Positions 53,039 to 62,193 of a stretch of DNA of 64,000 bases are shown in pieces. Made by a program: the position numbers and the translations under genes. The notes beneath the pieces are model-generated. The model saw nothing but the letters and a program-made list of their open reading frames with translations. It made no database searches and was not told the origin of the DNA. The stretch's first letter is position 1, and every line of letters begins with the position of its first letter. The DNA comes from JBLZUR01 sp048565625 (GTDB lineage Bacteria > Pseudomonadota > Alphaproteobacteria > Sphingomonadales > Sphingomonadaceae): assembly GCF_048565625.1 (NCBI RefSeq), contig NZ_JBLZUR010000002.1, positions 2,170,001-2,234,000 on the forward strand, written 5' to 3'.

Positions 53039-53128
53039 TTGAGCCGGTCGCGGCTATGACGCATTCAGCGACGCGTCATTTCGGCGTGTCTAGCCGATCC
53101 GCCCTCTCCCCGACGACCGGAGCCTTTC

Positions 53129-54319
53129 TTGACCGCCGAAGAGCCCGTTCTGCCGGCCCGTTCCCGCTATCGCAGCATCCTGCTGGTCGGCGCCGTCCTC
53201 GCGGCGATCGCGCTGGTCTTCTGGTACTTCATGTCCGGATCGTCCGAGAAGGAGGAACGGCGGCGTCCCCCGGCGACGGTCGGCCTGGCCAAAGCCGTGG
53301 CGAAGGACGTTCCGGTCACGCTGACCGCGATCGGCACCGTCCAGCCGGTGGTCGCGGCGACGGTCCGGACGCAGCTTTCGGGCGTGCTCTTGGCGATCAA
53401 CTTCACCGAGGGGCAGGTGGTCAGCAAGGGCCAGAGCCTCGCCCAGATCGATCCGCGTCCCTATGAGAACGCGCTGCGCGAGGCGCAGGGCAACCTCGCC
53501 CAGAACCAGGCGCAGCTGGCGGTCGCGCGCACCAACCTGCAACGGTTCCGCACCCTCCTGTCGCAGGACTCCATCGCGAAGAGCGAGGTGGATAACCAGC
53601 AGGCGCTCGTCGGCCAGTATGAGGGCGCGGTTACCGCCAACCGTGCGTCGGTGGCGAACGCCAGGCTCAACCTCGGCTACACCCGCATCGTTGCCCCGGT
53701 CTCGGGCAAGATCGGCCTTCGTCAGGCGGACATCGGCAATTACCTGACGCCGTCCGACACCAACGGCATCGTCGTCATCACCCAGACCAGTCCGATCGAC
53801 GTCAGCTTCGCGCTTCCGCAGCAGGAACTGCCCAAGCTGCAGAAGCGCCTCGCCGCCGATCCCTCGCTGGAGGTGGTGGCATTCGATCAGGCGGGCACGA
53901 CCGAGCTCGCGCGCGGCCGCTTCCTGACGCTCGACAACCAGATCGACGCCGCGACCGGCACCGTCCGCGCCAAGGCCCGCTTCGCCAATCCCGGCGGCGC
54001 GCTGTTCCCCAACCAGTTCGTCAACGTCGTGATCCGCGCAGACACGCTGCGGGGCGCGATCACGCTCCCAGTCAACGCGATCCGCAACGGCAACAAGGGC
54101 AGCTTCGTCTTCATCGCCAAGGCCGATGGCACAGCCGAGATGCGCCCGGTCACCACCGGGCCGAGCACCGGCGGCACGACCGTCATCCTCTCTGGCGTAA
54201 AGGCGGGCGAGCAGGTCGTGAGCGAGGGCGCGGACAGCCTGGAGGATGGCGCCAAGATCACCTTGCCCGGTCAGGGCGCGCGCAGGGGCGACGGTCAGCG
54301 GCGTCGCCGGTCGCAGTGA
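53129..54319 (+). CDS. RND efflux periplasmic adaptor (MdtA/AcrA family)
   Basis: 396 residues from TTG 53129 with GGAG about 7 nt upstream. A single N-terminal membrane anchor (ILLVGAVLAAIALVFWYFM, about 17-35) precedes the lipoyl/barrel-sandwich halves (VTLTAIGTVQPVVAATVRTQLSGVL, about 62-86, and TRIVAPVSGKIGLRQADIGNYL), a coiled-coil hairpin between them, and the beta-barrel with SPIDVSFALPQQELPKLQKRL. LPVNAIRN and VLSGVKAGEQVVSEG mark the membrane-proximal domain. It bridges the two RND pumps encoded next to the outer-membrane channel. The adaptor-pump-pump-channel order matches MdtABC-type systems. Confidence 0.92.
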   Translation: MTAEEPVLPARSRYRSILLVGAVLAAIALVFWYFMSGSSEKEERRRPPATVGLAKAVAKDVPVTLTAIGTVQPVVAATVRTQLSGVLLAINFTEGQVVSKGQSLAQIDPRPYENALREAQGNLAQNQAQLAVARTNLQRFRTLLSQDSIAKSEVDNQQALVGQYEGAVTANRASVANARLNLGYTRIVAPVSGKIGLRQADIGNYLTPSDTNGIVVITQTSPIDVSFALPQQELPKLQKRLAADPSLEVVAFDQAGTTELARGRFLTLDNQIDAATGTVRAKARFANPGGALFPNQFVNVVIRADTLRGAITLPVNAIRNGNKGSFVFIAKADGTAEMRPVTTGPSTGGTTVILSGVKAGEQVVSEGADSLEDGAKITLPGQGARRGDGQRRRRSQ

Positions 54320-57300
54320 GCGACGCGGTCGAATCCGTCCAGTCGCCGGGCGGTCTCAACCCCTCGCGGCCGTTCATCCGCCGGCCGGTCGCGACCACGC
54401 TCTTCATGCTGGCGATCCTGCTCGCCGGGCTGATCGGCTACCGCATGCTGCCGCTCTCGGCGCTGCCACAGGTCGACTATCCGACGATCCAGGTGCGCAC
54501 CTCCTATCCGGGGGCAAGCGCCGACGTGATGGCGGTAACCGTCACCGGCCCGCTGGAGCGCCAGTTCGGCGAGATGGCCGGCCTGTCGCGGATGTCCTCG
54601 ACCTCCTCGGCGGGTGCCTCGGTCATCACCCTGCAGTTCGAGCTGTCGCTGTCTCTGGATGTCGCCGAGCAGGAGGTTCAGGCGGCGATCAACGCGGCGG
54701 ATTCGCTCCTGCCGGACGATCTCCCCGCGCCGCCGACCTACGCCAAGATCAACCCGGCCGACGTGGCGGTGCTCAGCCTCGGCTTCACCTCCGACACCCG
54801 GTCGATGCCGCAAGTCCAGAACCTGGTCGATCAGCGCATCGCCAACAAGGTCTCGCAGATCTCCGGCGTCGGCCTCGTCTCGCTCTCCGGCGGGCAGCGG
54901 CCCGCTGTCCGCATCCAGGCGAATGTGCAGGCGCTGGCGGCGCGCGGCCTGTCGCTCGAGTCCCTGCGCACCGCGATCTCCGCCGCCAATTCGAACGGCG
55001 CAAAGGGCAGCTTCGACGGGGAGACACGGAGCTGGTCGATCGAGTCCAACGATCAACTCGCCACCGCCGACGAATATCGCAGCCTGACGATCGGCTATGT
55101 CAACGATGCGCCCGTCCGCCTCTCCGACGTGGCAACAGTGGTGGACGGTGCGGAGAACGCTCGCGTTGCCGCCTGGATGAACAAGACGCCCGCGATCATC
55201 CTCGACGTGCAGCGTCAGCCGGGGGCGAACGTCATCGCCACGGTGGACGCGATCAAGGCGGCGCTGCCCGACCTTGCCGAGACCTTGCCCGCCGACGTCC
55301 ACATGACGCTCCTGACCGACCGCACTTCCGGCATCCGCGCCTCGGTCCACGACGTGCAGATCGAACTGGTGTTCGCCGTCGTGCTGGTGACGATCGTCAT
55401 CTTCCTGTTCATCGGCAGCCCGCAAGCGACGATCATCGCCAGCGTTGCCGTGCCGCTGTCGCTGATCGGGGCGTGCGCGGCGATGTACCTGCTGGGCTTC
55501 AGCCTCAACAACCTGACGCTGATGGCGCTGACCATCGCCTCCGGCTTCGTGGTGGACGACGCCATCGTGGTGATCGAGAACATCGCCCGCCATATCGAGG
55601 ATGGCGACGATCCGATGACCGCCACGCTGAAGGGCGCGCAGGAGATCGGCTTCACCATCATCACGCTGACCGCCAGCCTGATCGCGGTGCTGATCCCGCT
55701 TCTCTTCATGGGCGACGTGGTCGGCCGGCTGTTCCGCGAGTTCGCGGTCAGCCTCGCCTGCACCATCCTGATTTCGGCGGTGGTGGCGCTGACGCTGACG
55801 CCCATGCTCGCCGCACGCTGGCTGAAGCCGGAACACGAGATGCGCATCCCCCGCATCGCCCGCGCCACGCAGGACTGGTTCGACCGCACCGCGCACCGCT
55901 ATTCGCGCGGTCTCGAATGGGTGCTGGCGCGACAGGGACTGACCCTGCTCGCGTTCGCCGCGACGGTGGCGCTCACCGCCCTCCTGTTCATTGTCATTCC
56001 GAAGAACCTGTTCCCCGAACAGGACACCGGCCAGGTGCAGGCGGTGATCGCCACCGACCAGGCCGTCTCCTTTGCCGAGATGTCGCGCATCCAGCGCCGC
56101 GTCGCCGATGCCCTGCTCGCCAACCGGCAAGTGGAGAGCCTCAGTTCGAACGTCGGCGTCGACGGACAGAACCCGTCGATCAACCAGGGCCGGATGCTCA
56201 TCAACCTTACGGCCAAGGAGGATCGCGGGGGACAGGCCGACATCCTCGCCGACCTGCGCGCGCGGGTGGCGGGCATACCCGGCGTCAGCCTCTACGTTCG
56301 GCCCGTGCAGGATCTGACGATCGACGCGGAGGGTGGGCCGACCACCTACCGCGTCTCGCTGCAAGGCGCGGATCAGGCGCTGGTCGAAAGCTGGGCGGGC
56401 AAGCTGGCCGCGGAACTCCGCAACGTGACCGCGCTCGGCCGCGTCACGTCCGACGTGCAGGACAAGGGCTCATCGGTGGTGATCTCGCTCAACCGGGACA
56501 GCGCCGCCCGGCTCGGCATCACCGCCGAGGATCTCGACAACGCGCTCTACAATGCATTCGGCCAGCGGATCATCTCGACCATCTTTACCGAGGCGGGGCA
56601 GTATCGCGTGATCCTCGAAGGCCAGCCGGGGATGCTGACGACGCCCGACGCCTTGCAGCGCCTCTATGTTCCGAACAGCGCGGGCACTGCCGTGCCCCTG
56701 CCCGCCATCGCCACCATCCGCACGGGCACCGCGCCTTTGCAGGTCACCCGCGTCGCCCAGTTCCCCGCCGCCACCATCGGCTTCGACCTGACGCCGGGCG
56801 TGTCGCTCGGCCACGCCGTGTCGGAGATCACCGCCGCTCAACAGCGGATCGGGATGCCGGAGACGGTGACCCTGCAGTTCCTGGGCGCCGCCGACGCCTT
56901 CCGCGCCTCGCTCCAGAACCAGATCTGGCTGATCCTTGCGGCCGTCATCACCGTCTACATCGTGCTCGGCGTGCTCTACGAAAGCTTCGTCCATCCGGTG
57001 ACGATCCTCTCGACGCTCCCCTCGGCGGCGCTCGGCGCGCTGCTCGCCTTGTGGATCACCGGCACCGGCCTCGGCGTGATCGGGATCATCGGCATCGTCC
57101 TGCTGATCGGCATCGTCATGAAGAACGCCATCATGATGATCGACTTCGCCCTCGCCGCCCAGCGCGACGAGGGCAAGCTGCCGGAGGAGGCGATCACCCA
57201 GGCCGCCCGCCTTCGCTTTCGCCCCATCATGATGACCACCTTCGCCGCGCTCGCGGCCGCGGTGCCGCTGATCTTCGGCACCGGCATGGGCGCGGAACTC

Positions 57301-57459
57301 CGGCAGCCTCTCGGCCTCGCCATCGCCGGCGGCCTGATCGTCAGCCAGGCGCTGACCCTGTTCTCGACCCCGGTCGTCTATCTGGCGTTCGAACGGCTGG
57401 CGAAACGCTTCGTCAAGGCGGAGCGTGAGCCGGAGCTGCCGCTGGAGGGCGCGAAATGA
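54316..57459 (+). CDS. mdtB: RND multidrug efflux pump subunit (MdtB-like)
   Basis: 1047 residues from GTG 54316, overlapping the adaptor stop (GTGA). Twelve membrane spans and two large periplasmic loops. FIRRPVATTLFMLAILLAGLIGYRMLPLSALPQVDYPTIQV opens the protein; SFSLNNLTLMALTIASGFVVDDAIVVIENIARH holds the TM4 aspartate pair of the proton relay; IVMKNAIMMIDFALAAQRDEGKLPEEAI is the TM11 motif. The MdtB/MdtC type works as a heterotrimer with the next pump gene, exporting drugs or bile-salt-like compounds. Its stop codon is the first base set of a repeat element. Confidence 0.93.
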   Translation: MSDAVESVQSPGGLNPSRPFIRRPVATTLFMLAILLAGLIGYRMLPLSALPQVDYPTIQVRTSYPGASADVMAVTVTGPLERQFGEMAGLSRMSSTSSAGASVITLQFELSLSLDVAEQEVQAAINAADSLLPDDLPAPPTYAKINPADVAVLSLGFTSDTRSMPQVQNLVDQRIANKVSQISGVGLVSLSGGQRPAVRIQANVQALAARGLSLESLRTAISAANSNGAKGSFDGETRSWSIESNDQLATADEYRSLTIGYVNDAPVRLSDVATVVDGAENARVAAWMNKTPAIILDVQRQPGANVIATVDAIKAALPDLAETLPADVHMTLLTDRTSGIRASVHDVQIELVFAVVLVTIVIFLFIGSPQATIIASVAVPLSLIGACAAMYLLGFSLNNLTLMALTIASGFVVDDAIVVIENIARHIEDGDDPMTATLKGAQEIGFTIITLTASLIAVLIPLLFMGDVVGRLFREFAVSLACTILISAVVALTLTPMLAARWLKPEHEMRIPRIARATQDWFDRTAHRYSRGLEWVLARQGLTLLAFAATVALTALLFIVIPKNLFPEQDTGQVQAVIATDQAVSFAEMSRIQRRVADALLANRQVESLSSNVGVDGQNPSINQGRMLINLTAKEDRGGQADILADLRARVAGIPGVSLYVRPVQDLTIDAEGGPTTYRVSLQGADQALVESWAGKLAAELRNVTALGRVTSDVQDKGSSVVISLNRDSAARLGITAEDLDNALYNAFGQRIISTIFTEAGQYRVILEGQPGMLTTPDALQRLYVPNSAGTAVPLPAIATIRTGTAPLQVTRVAQFPAATIGFDLTPGVSLGHAVSEITAAQQRIGMPETVTLQFLGAADAFRASLQNQIWLILAAVITVYIVLGVLYESFVHPVTILSTLPSAALGALLALWITGTGLGVIGIIGIVLLIGIVMKNAIMMIDFALAAQRDEGKLPEEAITQAARLRFRPIMMTTFAALAAAVPLIFGTGMGAELRQPLGLAIAGGLIVSQALTLFSTPVVYLAFERLAKRFVKAEREPELPLEGAK

Positions 57460-57592
57460 TCCTCCCCAAGCTTGCTTGGGGAGGGGGACCATGCGCAGCA
57501 TGGTGGAGGGGCCGCCGCGAAGACGGCGGTTGCACCGCCGCCGCTCCACCATCCTTCGGATGGTCCCCCTCCCCATCTGCGATGGGGAGGAT
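57459..57592. repeat. Paired palindromic repeat (CCTCCCC family) inside the RND operon
   Basis: 134 nt filling nearly all of the gap between the two pump genes. The arms read ATCCTCCCCA, loop, TGGGGAGGGGGACCAT, loop, ATGGTGGAG from either end; the stems are identical in both arms while the two small loops differ (AGCTTGCT versus TCGCAGA, GCGCAGC versus CCGAAGG). The right end GGGGAGGAT serves as the ribosome site for the next gene. Confidence 0.93.
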
Positions 57593-57598
57593 GCAGCG

Positions 57599-60500
57599 GT
57601 GAACCTCTCCGCACCGTTCATCCGCCGCCCGATCGGCACGCTCCTCCTCACCATCGGCCTGTTCCTGACCGGCGTGGCGGCGTTCTTCGTGCTGCCGGTC
57701 GCCGCCCTGCCGCAGGTCGACTTCCCGACGATCCAGGTGCAGGCATCCCTCCCCGGTGCCAGCCCGGAGACGATGGCGAACAGCGTCACCTCCCCCCTCG
57801 AACGCCGCCTTCGCACGATCGCGGGGGTTACGGAGCTGACCTCCTCCTCCAACGTCGGCTCCGCCCGTATCACCCTGCAGTTCGATCTCGACCGCAGCGT
57901 CGATGGCGCCGCGCGGGAGGTGCAGGCGGCGATCAACGCGGCGCGTGCCGATCTGCCCGCCACGCTCCGCACCAACCCCACCTATCGCAAGGTCAACCCG
58001 GCGGACTCGCCGATCATGATCCTCGCGCTCACCTCCGAGAACCGGACGCCGGCCGAGATCTACGACTCGGTCTCCAGCCTGATCAGCCAGCGCCTCGCCC
58101 AGGTGCCGGGCGTAGGTGAGGTGGAGCTGGGCGGCGGATCGCTCCCCGCCGTGCGCATCGACATGAACCCGCTGGCGCTCGCCCAATACGGCATCAGCCT
58201 GGAGGACGTCCGCACCGCGATCTCCTCGACCAGCGCCAACCGCCCGCGCGGCTTTGTCGAGAACACGAAGACGGCCTGGCAGATCGAGACCGACCCTGCC
58301 GGCCGCAAGGCGGCGGACTATCGCGGCATCGTCATCGCCTGGCGCGACGGCATCGCGGTCAAGCTGGCCGATGTGGCGACCGTGTGGGACGGGCCGGAGG
58401 ACATCCGCACCACCGGCCTGTTCAACGGCCAGCGCGCCGTCACCGTCGTCATCCGGCGACAGCCCGGCGCTAACATCATCGCCGCCGTGGACGGCGTGAA
58501 GGAGCAGCTCCCCGTCCTTCAGGCGGCGATCCCCGCCGACGTGAAGCTGGAGGTCGCGTCCGACCGGACCAAGACGATCCGCGCCTCGCTGCACGAGGTC
58601 GAGCTGACCTTGGTCATCGCCGCTCTGCTGGTCGTCGCGGTGGTCAGCGTCTTCCTGCGATCGATCCGCGCCACCATCGTGCCCTTCGTCGCGGTGGTCG
58701 TCTCGATCTCCGGCACGCTCGCGGCGATGAGCCTCCTCGGCTTCAGCCTCAACAACCTGTCTCTCATGGCGCTGACCGTCGCCACCGGCTTCGTCGTGGA
58801 CGACGCGATCGTCGTCCTCGAAAACATCATGCGCCATGTTGAAGAGGGCGTGCCCAAGCGTAAGGCGGCGTTCCTCGGCGCGAAGGAGGTTGGCTTCACC
58901 GTGATGTCGATCTCGGTCAGCCTCGTCGCGGTGTTCATCCCCCTCCTCTTCATGGGCGGGATCATCGGCCGGCTGTTCGGCGAGTTCGCCATCACGATGA
59001 CCGTCGCGGTGATGATCAGCCTTGTCATCAGCCTGACGACCACGCCGATGCTGGCGGCGATCATCCTGCCCGATCAACCCAAGCCGAACCGCTTCACCGA
59101 CTTTGCGGAACGGCAGTTCGACCGCCTCCACCGCGTCTACGAACGCAGCCTCGACTGGGCGCTCGCCAACCGCGCGGCGACGCTGCTCCTCTTCCTGGGT
59201 GCGATCGGACTGAACGTCGCCTTGTTCCTGAGCGTGCCGACCGGCTTCTTCCCGCAACAGGACACCGGCATGATGCAGGGTGGGCTACGCGCCGATCGCT
59301 CGATCAGCTTCGGCGCGATGCGCGACAAGCTCGGCCGCATCGTTGAGATCATCCGCAAGGACCCGGCTGTCGATACAGTGATCGCTTTTACCGGCGGTTC
59401 GCGTGCCGGTGGCGGGTACATGTTCCTGTCGCTGAAGCCCCGGTCGGAGCGAGAGGCGGCACAGGACGTCATCAAGCGCCTGCGCCCGCAACTCGCCAAG
59501 GTGACCGGCGTCTCGGTCTTCCTTAACCCCGTGCAGGACGTGCGGATCGGCGGGCGCAGCGGCAATGCCAGCTACCAATATACGCTGAAGGGCGAGAACA
59601 TCGCCGTCCTTGACAGCGCCGGCACGAAGATGGCCGAGGCGATGAAGAAGGAGCGCATCCTGACCGACATCGACCTCGATCAGGAAGATGGCGGCGCGGA
59701 GGTCTTTCTGGATGTCGATCGCGACGCCGCCCGCCGCCTCGGCATCGACCAGCGGACGATCGATTCGATCCTCTACAACGGCTTCGGCCAGCGTCAGGTG
59801 GCGACGATCTACTCCGGCCTGAACCAGTACCGCGTCGTGCTCGGCGTCGATCGTCGCTTCCAGGGCGGGCCGGAGGCGCTGGCCCAGGTCTACCTGCCGA
59901 CCGCCACCTCGGACGCGGCGAGCACCACCACCGAGACCGCCACGCCGCAGCGCGGCTCGGGCAGCGACGATCCGACCGGCGCGGCGGTGAGCGGCACGGC
60001 CCGTATCATGACCCCGCTCTCCTCGATCGCCCGCTGGGACATTCGCGCCACAGCGTCGCAGGTGAACCATCAGGACGGGGTGCCTGCCACCACCATCTCC
60101 TTCTCCACCGCGCCCGGCGTCTCGCTCGGTGAGGCCTCCACCCGCATCCGCGAGATCGCCGCGCAAGCGGGGCTGTCGGATCAGGTGGCCGGCAGCTTCG
60201 CGGGGACGGCCAAGGTGTTCAGCGAATCCACGGCGACCATGCCGCTCCTCATCGGCGCGGCGATCGTCGTCATCTACATCGTGCTCGGCATCCTCTACGA
60301 AAGCGCGATCCACCCGCTGACCGTGCTCTCCACCATCCCGGCCGCCGGCCTCGGTGCGCTCGCCGCGCTCGGCCTGTTCGGCATGGAGCTGGACCTCGTC
60401 GCGATCATCGGCCTGATCCTGCTGATCGGCATCGTGAAAAAGAACGCGATCATGATCATCGACTTCGCCCTCACCGCCGAACGCGATCGCGGCCTGTCGC

Positions 60501-60766
60501 CCTACGAGGCGATCCGCGAGGCCTCGCTTCTCCGCTTCCGGCCGATCCTGATGACGACGCTCGCCGCCGGGCTGGGCGCGCTTCCCCTCGCGATCGGCTT
60601 CGGCGACGGGGCGGAACTGCGCCGCCCGCTCGGCTTCACGATCATCGGCGGGCTGATCGCCAGCCAGTTCATCACGCTCCTCACCACCCCCGTCCTCTAC
60701 CTCGTGCTCGACCGCTTCCGCCGTCGCCCCCGCACCCTTCCGGAACAGAAGCCCGCACTCGCATGA
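57599..60766 (+). CDS. mdtC: RND multidrug efflux pump subunit (MdtC-like)
   Basis: 1055 residues from GTG 57599; GGGGAGG at 57584-57590 is spaced correctly and belongs to the preceding repeat. The long upstream open frame only translates that repeat. APFIRRPIGTLLLTIGLFLTGVAAFFVLPVAALPQVDFPTIQVQ opens it. TM4 carries GFVVDDAIVVLENIMRH and TM11 GIVKKNAIMIIDFALTAERDRGLSPYEAI. The second loop contains an unusual Thr/Ser/Gly insertion (SDAASTTTETATPQRGSGSDD, about 770-790). It pairs with the previous pump. The ATG of the channel gene overlaps its stop. Confidence 0.93.
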   Translation: MNLSAPFIRRPIGTLLLTIGLFLTGVAAFFVLPVAALPQVDFPTIQVQASLPGASPETMANSVTSPLERRLRTIAGVTELTSSSNVGSARITLQFDLDRSVDGAAREVQAAINAARADLPATLRTNPTYRKVNPADSPIMILALTSENRTPAEIYDSVSSLISQRLAQVPGVGEVELGGGSLPAVRIDMNPLALAQYGISLEDVRTAISSTSANRPRGFVENTKTAWQIETDPAGRKAADYRGIVIAWRDGIAVKLADVATVWDGPEDIRTTGLFNGQRAVTVVIRRQPGANIIAAVDGVKEQLPVLQAAIPADVKLEVASDRTKTIRASLHEVELTLVIAALLVVAVVSVFLRSIRATIVPFVAVVVSISGTLAAMSLLGFSLNNLSLMALTVATGFVVDDAIVVLENIMRHVEEGVPKRKAAFLGAKEVGFTVMSISVSLVAVFIPLLFMGGIIGRLFGEFAITMTVAVMISLVISLTTTPMLAAIILPDQPKPNRFTDFAERQFDRLHRVYERSLDWALANRAATLLLFLGAIGLNVALFLSVPTGFFPQQDTGMMQGGLRADRSISFGAMRDKLGRIVEIIRKDPAVDTVIAFTGGSRAGGGYMFLSLKPRSEREAAQDVIKRLRPQLAKVTGVSVFLNPVQDVRIGGRSGNASYQYTLKGENIAVLDSAGTKMAEAMKKERILTDIDLDQEDGGAEVFLDVDRDAARRLGIDQRTIDSILYNGFGQRQVATIYSGLNQYRVVLGVDRRFQGGPEALAQVYLPTATSDAASTTTETATPQRGSGSDDPTGAAVSGTARIMTPLSSIARWDIRATASQVNHQDGVPATTISFSTAPGVSLGEASTRIREIAAQAGLSDQVAGSFAGTAKVFSESTATMPLLIGAAIVVIYIVLGILYESAIHPLTVLSTIPAAGLGALAALGLFGMELDLVAIIGLILLIGIVKKNAIMIIDFALTAERDRGLSPYEAIREASLLRFRPILMTTLAAGLGALPLAIGFGDGAELRRPLGFTIIGGLIASQFITLLTTPVLYLVLDRFRRRPRTLPEQKPALA

Positions 60767-62190
60767 AGACCCGCGCCCTCCTCCCCCTGCTCCTGCTCGG
60801 TGCCTGTTCGATGGCACCGAAATACGAGCGGCCCGCAACCGTCGCGATCCCAGCCTCGTTCAAGGAGGCGCCCGGCTGGCAGCCTGCCTCGCCGCAGGAC
60901 GCCGCCCTGCGCGGCGACTGGTGGACGCTCTTCGACGACCCGGTGCTCAGCGACCTGGAACAGCGCGTCGCCCGCAACAACCAGAACATCGCCGCCGCCG
61001 TCGCCGCCTATGATCAGGCCCGCGCGCTGGTGAAGGAGCAGCGGGCCGGCCTCTTCCCGACGCTCACCCTCAACACCGGCTACACCCAGGCGGGCACCTT
61101 CGGAGAAGGCGAGACCTCGATCGTCGGCGGCAGCGGCGTGGTGCGGAGCGGCGGGTCGAAGCGCTACGAGGCGTCGATCGGGGCAAGCTGGGAACCGGAC
61201 CTTTGGGGCGCGGTCCGCTCCGCCGTGACCCAGGCGCGGGGGGAGGCCGAGGCGAGCCAGGCCGACATCGCGAACACCACCCTTTCCGCTCAGGGCGAGC
61301 TGGCGTTGAACTACGTCCAGCTCCGCGCGATCGACGCGCAGATCGACCTCCTCGACGCAACGACCAAGGCCTATCAGCGCGCGCTCACCATCACCACCAA
61401 TCGCTACAATCAGGGCGTCGCCGGCCGCATCGACGTGCTGCAGGCCGAGACCCAGTTGCGCAGCGCGCGTGCCGACGCTGCCGATCTCGGCCGCCAGCGC
61501 GCCGTGCTCGAACACGCCATCGCCGTTCTGGTCGGCGAGAACCCGTCGACTTTCGTGCTCGCCAAGCAACCGAGATGGACGGTCACGGTGCCCGCCGTCC
61601 CCGCGATCCTGCCCGCGACCCTGCTGGAACGCCGGCCCGACATCGCCGCCGCCGAACGCCGGGTTGCCGCCGCCAATGCCGCGATCGGCATTCAGCGCGC
61701 AGCATTCTTCCCGACAATCGGTCTCAGCGGCGATGTCGGTTACCAGTCGAGCGCGCTGTCGGACCTGTTCAAGACCGCCAGCTCGATCTGGTCCTTCGGC
61801 CTGAACGGCGTGATGACCCTGCTCGATTTCGGCGCGCGCTCCGCCCGCGTGACCCAGGCCCGCGCCGCCCATGAACAGGCGGTTGCGACCTATCGCCAGA
61901 CCGTCCTCACCGCCTTCCAGAATGTCGAGGACCAGCTCTCCGCCGCGTTCATCCTCGCACGCGTTGCCGAGGAACGGAGCGCGGCGGCGGTAGCGGCGGA
62001 CCGCGCCGAGCAGATCAGCCAGAACCAGTATCTCGCCGGCCAGATCGGCTATGCCGACGTCATTCTGCAACAGACCACCGCCCTCTCCGCCCGCCGCACG
62101 GCGGTGACGGCGCAGCTCGATCGGCAGACTGCCGCCGTCGCCCTCATCCAGGCGATCGGCGGCGGCTGGACCGGCAGCCCGCCGCGCTAG
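60763..62190 (+). CDS. Outer-membrane efflux channel (NodT/OprM family lipoprotein)
   Basis: 475 residues with lipoprotein signal MKTRALLPLLLLGACSMAP (Cys15). Two TolC-like repeats: DWWTLFDDPVLSDLEQRVARNNQNIAAAVAAYDQARALVKEQRAGLFPTL (about 51-101), then LLERRPDIAAAERRVAAANAAIGIQRAAFFPTIGLSGDVGY (about 286-326). The equatorial region and VATYRQTVLTAFQNVEDQLSA near 377-397 complete the fold. It trimerises in the outer membrane and docks with the adaptor. It ends 3 nt before the stop of the convergent sensor gene. Confidence 0.93.
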   Translation: MKTRALLPLLLLGACSMAPKYERPATVAIPASFKEAPGWQPASPQDAALRGDWWTLFDDPVLSDLEQRVARNNQNIAAAVAAYDQARALVKEQRAGLFPTLTLNTGYTQAGTFGEGETSIVGGSGVVRSGGSKRYEASIGASWEPDLWGAVRSAVTQARGEAEASQADIANTTLSAQGELALNYVQLRAIDAQIDLLDATTKAYQRALTITTNRYNQGVAGRIDVLQAETQLRSARADAADLGRQRAVLEHAIAVLVGENPSTFVLAKQPRWTVTVPAVPAILPATLLERRPDIAAAERRVAAANAAIGIQRAAFFPTIGLSGDVGYQSSALSDLFKTASSIWSFGLNGVMTLLDFGARSARVTQARAAHEQAVATYRQTVLTAFQNVEDQLSAAFILARVAEERSAAAVAADRAEQISQNQYLAGQIGYADVILQQTTALSARRTAVTAQLDRQTAAVALIQAIGGGWTGSPPR

Positions 62191-62193
62191 ACC

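Noticed and set aside
54295..56364. A 689-codon open frame on the minus strand over the same pump
   Set aside because: Asp/Arg/His-rich composition with no domain; antisense shadow of the mdtB-like gene.
54246..57428. A 1060-codon open frame on the plus strand, out of phase with the RND pump
   Set aside because: The translation is Arg/Pro/Gly/His-rich without membrane spans, while the overlapping frame gives a perfect RND pump. It is a high-GC shadow.
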